The notes under the pieces were generated by a model, which ran no database searches, was not told the DNA's origin, and saw only the letters and a program-made list of their open reading frames with translations. A DNA stretch of 34,417 nt from Opitutales bacterium (GTDB lineage Bacteria > Verrucomicrobiota > Verrucomicrobiia > Opitutales > T3Sed10-336). Below are positions 30,864 to 34,417 of the stretch, piece after piece (the first letter of the stretch is position 1; each line of letters begins with the position of its first letter). The DNA is taken from positions 1 through 34,417 of the forward strand of contig SLOW01000298.1 of the NCBI GenBank assembly GCA_007132315.1, given 5' to 3'. Both the position numbers and the translations under genes were made by a program.

Positions 30864-31037
30864 ATGATCATCGGAGTCATCAGCGACACGCACGACCATC
30901 TGCCCAGAATCGCAATGCAAGACGGCATTCTCCACATCAATCCCGGCGAATGCTGCGGCTGGCGTTACGGCCGACGCACCGTCGCCCTGCTCAACCTCGC
31001 GGCCATGCAAGCGGACTTCATCGACGTCCCGTTGTGA
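30864..31037 (+). pseudogene. YfcE/MJ0936-type phosphodiesterase, in-frame internal deletion
   Basis: A 57-codon open frame joining both ends of a YfcE-family metallophosphodiesterase. The start MIIGVISDTHDHLPRIA carries the first metal motif (DTH). It runs straight into MQDGILHINPGECCGWRYGR RTVALLNLAAM, the family's end (LHINPGE...GR.T.ALLD). The middle ~100-110 residues with the GD, GNCD and GHTH motifs are gone without loss of frame. An upstream ATG at 30852 is in frame. It ends 10 bp before the EamA gene and was probably its operon partner. The miniature product cannot bind the two metals. Confidence 0.75.
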
Positions 31038-31047
31038 ACGGGTTCCC

Positions 31048-31941
31048 ATGACGACGCAACTGCTCGCCCTTCTGATCCTCTCCTCCTGCCTCCACGCCGC
31101 TTGGAATCTGGCGGGGAGGAAGTGGCGGGGGGTCTCCGATTTTCTCTGGGGAGTGGGTGTCTGGACGGGGATTTGGGCGATCACCGCCTTTCCATTCGCT
31201 GTTCACTCCCTGCAGTGGCAACCGACACTGATACTCTGCGCCGTCGCCAGCGGAACCGCATTGGGCGGCTATATGTTTTTCGTCGAACGGGCCTACCGCA
31301 CCGGGGACATTTCACTGGTTTATCCCCTGATCCGCAGTTCGCCGCTTTGGGTGAGTCTCTTGAGCGTCCTGTTTTTCGGTGAAACCTTGTCTCCGGCGGC
31401 CTGGGGGGGCGTGTTGTGCGCCACCTTGGGGGTGTGCGTGCTGCCTCTGCGGAGTCTCCATCCGAAGGCCGCCGTTTCCCTCGCGCCTTCCGTCGGCCGG
31501 ACGGGCATTCTCTTCGCCCTGGCGGCCAGCTTTTGCACCTGCGTCTACAGCTTGAGTGACAAAGTCGCCATGGAACTGGCGGCGACGGGCGTCCTGGCCG
31601 GGGCCGGCTTGGTGGGGGTTTCCTGGCCTCTTGGCCTGTTCGTCTGGGCGGGTTTGCACCGCAACGGACGGCGCGGTTTCCATTGGCGGACCCTCACCGT
31701 GCCCCCGGTCTCCCTTTGGCAAATGGCCCTCTACGGGCTTTGCTCCTACTTGGCCTATACCATAGTCATCGGAGTCATGATCCACGCAGGCGCCGGCCGC
31801 GTTCTGGCCGTCACCAATCTCGGCGTCGTCCTCGGTGCCCTCGGGGGCATCCTCTTTTTCGGCGAGCGCGAACGCGCCCTCCCCCGGTTGCTCGGACTGG
31901 GTTTGGTGGTAACTGGAATCATCCTTTTGCGGCTGTTTTAA
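31048..31941 (+). CDS. EamA/DMT-superfamily transporter
   Basis: A 297-residue integral membrane protein with about ten hydrophobic segments in two EamA-type halves. Seen: LLALLILSSCLHAAWNLAGR, GGYMFFVERAYRTGDISLVY PLIRSSPLWV (the conserved end of EamA TM3-TM4), FFGETLSPAAWGGVLCATLG, and in the second half TIVIGVMIHAGAGRVLAVTN LGVVLGALGG followed by FFGERERALPRLLGLGLVV. Such proteins export or import small metabolites such as amino acids or nucleobase derivatives; the substrate is unknown. The ATG at 31048 follows the YfcE remnant by 10 bp, so the two probably shared a transcript. An IS remnant begins about 10 bp after its stop. Confidence 0.88.
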   Translation: MTTQLLALLILSSCLHAAWNLAGRKWRGVSDFLWGVGVWTGIWAITAFPFAVHSLQWQPTLILCAVASGTALGGYMFFVERAYRTGDISLVYPLIRSSPLWVSLLSVLFFGETLSPAAWGGVLCATLGVCVLPLRSLHPKAAVSLAPSVGRTGILFALAASFCTCVYSLSDKVAMELAATGVLAGAGLVGVSWPLGLFVWAGLHRNGRRGFHWRTLTVPPVSLWQMALYGLCSYLAYTIVIGVMIHAGAGRVLAVTNLGVVLGALGGILFFGERERALPRLLGLGLVVTGIILLRLF

Positions 31942-31952
31942 GGACGGGCACT

Positions 31953-32365
31953 AAGGGTTCGCGCAAAAAAAATTACATTTTCTGGGGTTCGAGAGTGTAG
32001 TTCCATTGTGGGAACGTTTCGTGCTTGGTAAGGTTTAACTGCTCTATTTGGAAATCTGAGATCGATTCGCCTTTTGGTTAGGTTTGTCGCTTAAGATATG
32101 CTTTTACTCGCAGGCCGGTTGCAGTTCGGGTGCTTCGGACAAGTTTGAGGATTCGCTCAAAGCTCAGCAGCGGTTGTGCCGCCCAAATCTTACTGATCTC
32201 AGAGAAGAGCCGATGCACTATCGGATTATACTTCGAGGTTTCCGGCGGATAATGGCATACTGTCACCGACAGGCGCAGCCGGTTGCAAAGTTGGTTTTGC
32301 ATTCTCCATTTCCACGCACGCAACCGGGGGCCGTTGCTGCCTCCGCAGTCAGCTAAAATAAGGAC
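31953..32365 (-). mobile_element. ISAzo13-family (Rhodopirellula-type) transposase remnant
   Basis: The minus strand carries the C-terminal third of a DDE transposase: VLILADCGGSNGPRLRAWKW, VCHYPPETSKYNPIVHRLFS, PLLSFERILKLVRSTRTATG LRVKAYL. An in-frame TAA (32078-32080) follows, then PKGESISDFQIEQLNLTKHE TFPQWNYTLEP and the natural stop at 31973. ILxADxGGSN...CHxPPGTSKxNxIEHRLFSxIS...WNYTIxP is the ISAzo13 pattern; the intact protein is about 400 residues. The left edge GGGTTCGCGCAAAAAAA (31955-31971) may be a terminal inverted repeat. The N-terminal part and the other IR are missing at about 32365, where a CBM9-like fragment begins. Confidence 0.85.
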
Positions 32366-32371
32366 TTCCAA

Positions 32372-32648
32372 TCAAAAACGTGAGGCATTCGAACGGTTGA
32401 CCGATCGGTTCATTCCCGCATTCCGGACCGAACAACCTCCCGAAATCGACGGCTCCATGGATCCCGCCGGATGGCCCGAAGCCGCGGCTTTTGCGTTGGA
32501 GAAACAGGAGATCGAACGGTTCGCATATGCGGCTTTGGAGAATCTCCGGGCGGATGGGTTTCTGGCATGGGACGAGGACCATTTGTATCTGGCTGTTATG
32601 GTTGAGGACAATATACACGAGAAAGCCGGATCAGGGGGAGGGGGATAG
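32372..32648 (+). pseudogene. CBM9/DOMON-like domain fragment
   Basis: Reading from about 32372, the plus strand gives REAFERLTDRFIPAFRTEQP PEIDGSMDPAGWPEAAAF, then FLAWDEDHLYLAVMVEDNIH EK. The 'P.IDG..D..W..A......WDE..LYlaV.V.D' pattern is typical of CBM9-like/DOMON domains in secreted carbohydrate proteins. It has no start of its own, begins at the IS remnant edge, and ends in a Gly run at 32648, overlapping the convergent metallophosphoesterase by 18 bp. It is thus a middle piece of a longer lost gene. The parent function is unknown. Confidence 0.65.
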
Positions 32649-33749
32649 AGCTGGGAACTTTTCCTCTAAAAGAGGTTCCTTCCTGAGGTTCAGGACGGTC
32701 AATTTGAATGTTTTTTTGTCGGCTTCGGCTTGGATCAGGGTTGAAGTTTGCGGATCGGGCCCGCCTCCAATCACCTGAGCGTAGGGAAAACCGTCCTCCG
32801 GCGGCAGGTAGGTGAACTGGTGGGTGTGGCCTGAAAGGATCAACTGTGCTCCCCATTCGATCAAAGAGTTATGCCAGAGGATACGGCTCCTTTCACTGCA
32901 GCAGTCGTAATCATACACCTTCTTTTCCACAATCCACCGCAGTGGAAGGTGGCAGCAAACGATCCGGAACGGAGCGTCGCGGATGGCGGGTTCGCGGATG
33001 ATTTGTTTCAGCCATAGGGCCTGTTCCTCGCGCAAGGTTTGGCACGCCACCCGTCCATGGAATGTCGGGTGATGGTCGGGTTTGTCCTCGCCTGTATTCA
33101 GGAAAAGGATCGCCACCGGTCCGCTCCGGACTGCCCGGTAGGGCTTGGTTCCGGGCCGAAAAACCAGACTGGGAAGGCGGAAGCCCCAAGTGCCGCGGAC
33201 GTCGTGATTGCCCGGATTGAAGATCATTGGGCGTCCCCGGGTGAAATCCGTACCGCCGGGGTGCAACAGGGTGGGGATCAGCGCATCCTCTTCATGCCAG
33301 TCATTGCAGATGTCCCCGTTCCAGGCCAGAAAATCGAGGTCTCTCGGAGTGATTCTATCCAGCGTGCGGATCGTCTCCTCCTGACTGTGCGTATCGCTCC
33401 ATACCGCAAACCGGGTATGACCCTTTGCCGGATCCAGGGTGCGCAGGCTCCGCCAGTCGCTGGTCCGGCGAACGGATGGGTCATCCATCGATTCCGTGAC
33501 CGCCCGAAACCGCAGCTCCATACCCGGGTGCAGTCCGGTTACCGGAACCCTGATAACTTCCGTTCCCTGCGGGATGAAGCCGTATCCATCATGGGCGAAA
33601 ACGAGCGGCTCCGGATGGTCACGGCTCACCAGTTCCACCCAGCCGCGGCAGAGGAACGGAACCGTCCAGGCGACGTCAAATCCGTCCTCTCCCGGACCCA
33701 TGATCACCGGAGGTCCCGGCTCGAAAGGCGTTAAGGATGGATCAAGCAT
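32631..33749 (-). CDS. Calcineurin-like metallophosphoesterase with FnIII-like N-domain
   Basis: A 372-residue protein with all five metal motifs: SDTH (Asp119, His121), NGD (Asp146), NPGNHD (Asn181-Asp183), CCHLPL (His267) and SGHTHQ (307-311). Residues ~10-108 form a beta-sandwich (FDVAWTVPFLCRGWVELVS to LRFRAVTESMDD) like the fibronectin-type N-domain of purple acid phosphatases. No signal peptide was found, so it may act in the cytosol or use another export route. It probably hydrolyses phosphomonoesters or diesters; the substrate is unknown. AAAGGTGG precedes the ATG by 6 bases. It is complete, unlike the two phosphoesterase remnants to its left, and its 3' end overlaps the CBM9 fragment. 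Confidence 0.9.
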   Translation of the reverse strand: MLDPSLTPFEPGPPVIMGPGEDGFDVAWTVPFLCRGWVELVSRDHPEPLVFAHDGYGFIPQGTEVIRVPVTGLHPGMELRFRAVTESMDDPSVRRTSDWRSLRTLDPAKGHTRFAVWSDTHSQEETIRTLDRITPRDLDFLAWNGDICNDWHEEDALIPTLLHPGGTDFTRGRPMIFNPGNHDVRGTWGFRLPSLVFRPGTKPYRAVRSGPVAILFLNTGEDKPDHHPTFHGRVACQTLREEQALWLKQIIREPAIRDAPFRIVCCHLPLRWIVEKKVYDYDCCSERSRILWHNSLIEWGAQLILSGHTHQFTYLPPEDGFPYAQVIGGGPDPQTSTLIQAEADKKTFKLTVLNLRKEPLLEEKFPALSPSP

Positions 33750-33821
33750 GGAGAACCACCTTTCCAGTGATTCGCTTTTCCGGACCGGGAGCGTTGGAGA
33801 CCTTCAAGCCACTATCCATGA

Positions 33822-34001
33822 CTAAGGGAGGCCACAGATGCCGCCGAGAAGCCGATATCGAAACCATCAAGACCGGCAGCCGCGCAAGGGGAGCCCACCG
33901 GATACCCCGAGTCCGACTGGCTGGTCGTGGCGGCCGGGCCGAAAAGTGGATCTGTCAACAATAAATCCGAACCGATGGTCAGCCCCTCCATGAACGAATG
34001 A
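33822..34001 (+). other. Coding-like C-terminal remnant, unidentified
   Basis: A 59-residue plus-strand open frame without its own start. It reads LREATDAAEKPISKPSRPAA, AQGEPTGYPESDWLVVAAGP KSG and ends SEPMVSPSMNE at a TGA. The Pro/Ala linker followed by a compact end looks like a real protein tail. It ends six bases before repeat copy B. No family was recognised; it could also be chance. Confidence 0.25.
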
Positions 34002-34006
34002 AAAGA

Positions 34007-34172
34007 AATCGCTTTTCAGGCGGCGCGGGTCCCCGCTCGTTGGAACCGGTCTGAAGGAGCGCTTTGATGGGGTCGAGAATGCGAAAAACGGACGAAACTG
34101 TCAAGCCCTTCCACATTCCGGCTTCAACGGTGGTTAAACTGGGGGCGGAACCCTGCGATTGAGTGTGAAACC
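34007..34172. repeat. Dispersed ~167 bp repeat, copy B
   Basis: The second copy of the repeat at 411-577, in the same orientation and 33.6 kb away. Shared blocks are AATCGCTTTTCAGGCGGCG, CCCCGCTCGTTGGAACCGGT, GTCAAGCCCTTCCAC (one mismatch) and CGATTGAGTGTGAAACC. The middle has diverged, so the copies are not recent duplicates. It sits between a coding-like remnant and the beginning of a BNR-type protein. Confidence 0.7.
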
Positions 34173-34208
34173 GCGCGGCGAGCTTTTCGGGGACATACCG
34201 CCCCTGCC

Positions 34209-34417
34209 GCGAGCGCTCATTCGTTTGCGCAGCCCATCACCGGTTTGGTTTCGCAGTCGGGGAAAGGGTCATCGTGGCAGGGCTCGACGGTATTGCATGA
34301 CAAGCAGGGCGTGCATGATCCGCACGATAACCCGAGCATTGCGCTGGATGGCGACGGCCATGTTTGGGTTTTCATAAACGGTCGAGGCCGTGGGCGTCTG
34401 TCCAGGATTCAAGTATA
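34209..34417 (+). CDS. BNR/sialidase-like glycan protein, partial (runs off the window)
   Basis: The plus-strand frame reads SAHSFAQPITGLVSQSGKG, WQGSTVLHDKQGVHDPHDNP SIALDGDGHVWVFINGRGRG R and leaves the window. The HDPHDNPSIALDxDGxxWVF sequence is a hallmark of secreted BNR-repeat (BNR_4/sialidase-like) proteins linked to polysaccharide or sulfated-glycan breakdown in Verrucomicrobiota and Planctomycetota. No start codon or signal peptide lies ahead of it; the upstream frame runs back into repeat copy B. The gene therefore seems to have lost its 5' end, or an N-terminal frame change is hidden there. The rest is outside the window. Confidence 0.6.

Noticed and set aside
1..34417. CRISPR arrays, tRNA or rRNA genes, prophage structural genes.
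   Set aside because: No regularly spaced short repeats, cloverleaf-like sequences, rRNA segments or phage structural motifs were seen.

Overview
The window is about 34.4 kb of GC-rich bacterial chromosome, most likely from Verrucomicrobiota (Opitutae/Puniceicoccales-like). The basis is a PEP-CTERM sorted protein, a UxaE-type tagaturonate epimerase, a PhyH dioxygenase, beta-helix and BNR-type glycan proteins, an ISAzo13/Rhodopirellula-type transposase remnant and the style of several lipoproteins. This placement is inference from family content; no rRNA or tRNA gene was seen.

Layout. 0-0.8 kb: wreckage consisting of a frameshifted, truncated beta-helix protein, a ~167 bp repeat (copy A) and the first 37 codons of a Bax-inhibitor-1 family gene. 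0.8-5 kb (minus): a membrane protein, an N-acetylmuramoyl-L-alanine amidase lipoprotein and a RecQ helicase. 5.3-7.2 kb (plus): a PEP-CTERM protein and a YceH/DUF480 protein. 7.5-11.9 kb (minus): a large FAD/Fe-S 2-hydroxyacid dehydrogenase-like protein and UDP-glucose dehydrogenase. 12.5-13 kb (plus): dCMP deaminase. 13-13.9 kb (minus): a transglutaminase-like gene with an amber codon at residue 13. 13.9-14.9 kb: two divergent ribbon-helix-helix (RHH) genes and an unknown 126-aa gene overlapping one of them. 14.9-20.1 kb (minus): a tetR-MFP-RND efflux operon whose outer-membrane-factor gene is cut after about 30 codons by the RHH cassette. 20.3-22.1 kb (plus): GlsB-like membrane protein, ribosome hibernation factor and a GreA/Rnk-like protein. 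22.3-27.5 kb: a large secreted polysaccharide-active protein, a secreted protein resembling a secretion-system accessory factor, tagaturonate epimerase and a SHOCT lipoprotein. 27.7-32.6 kb: intact PhyH and EamA genes among decayed alpha-L-rhamnosidase, metallophosphatase, YfcE, ISAzo13 and CBM9 genes. 32.6-33.7 kb (minus): an intact metallophosphoesterase. 33.8-34.4 kb: an unidentified coding-like remnant, repeat copy B and the start of a BNR-type protein running off the window.

Functionally the intact genes cover DNA repair, wall recycling, nucleotide-sugar and dCMP metabolism, ribosome hibernation and stress, drug efflux, and uronate/pectin-type sugar use. The most striking feature is the number of broken genes: about ten in 34 kb. 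Several keep both ends but have lost the middle (rhamnosidase, metallophosphatase, YfcE), and others stop abruptly at a repeat, an IS remnant or a small-gene cassette. The best candidates for something undescribed are the repeat pair sitting at gene breakpoints and the RHH plus 126-aa cassette that replaced the body of the efflux outer-membrane gene. Assembly error is an alternative explanation for some lesions.
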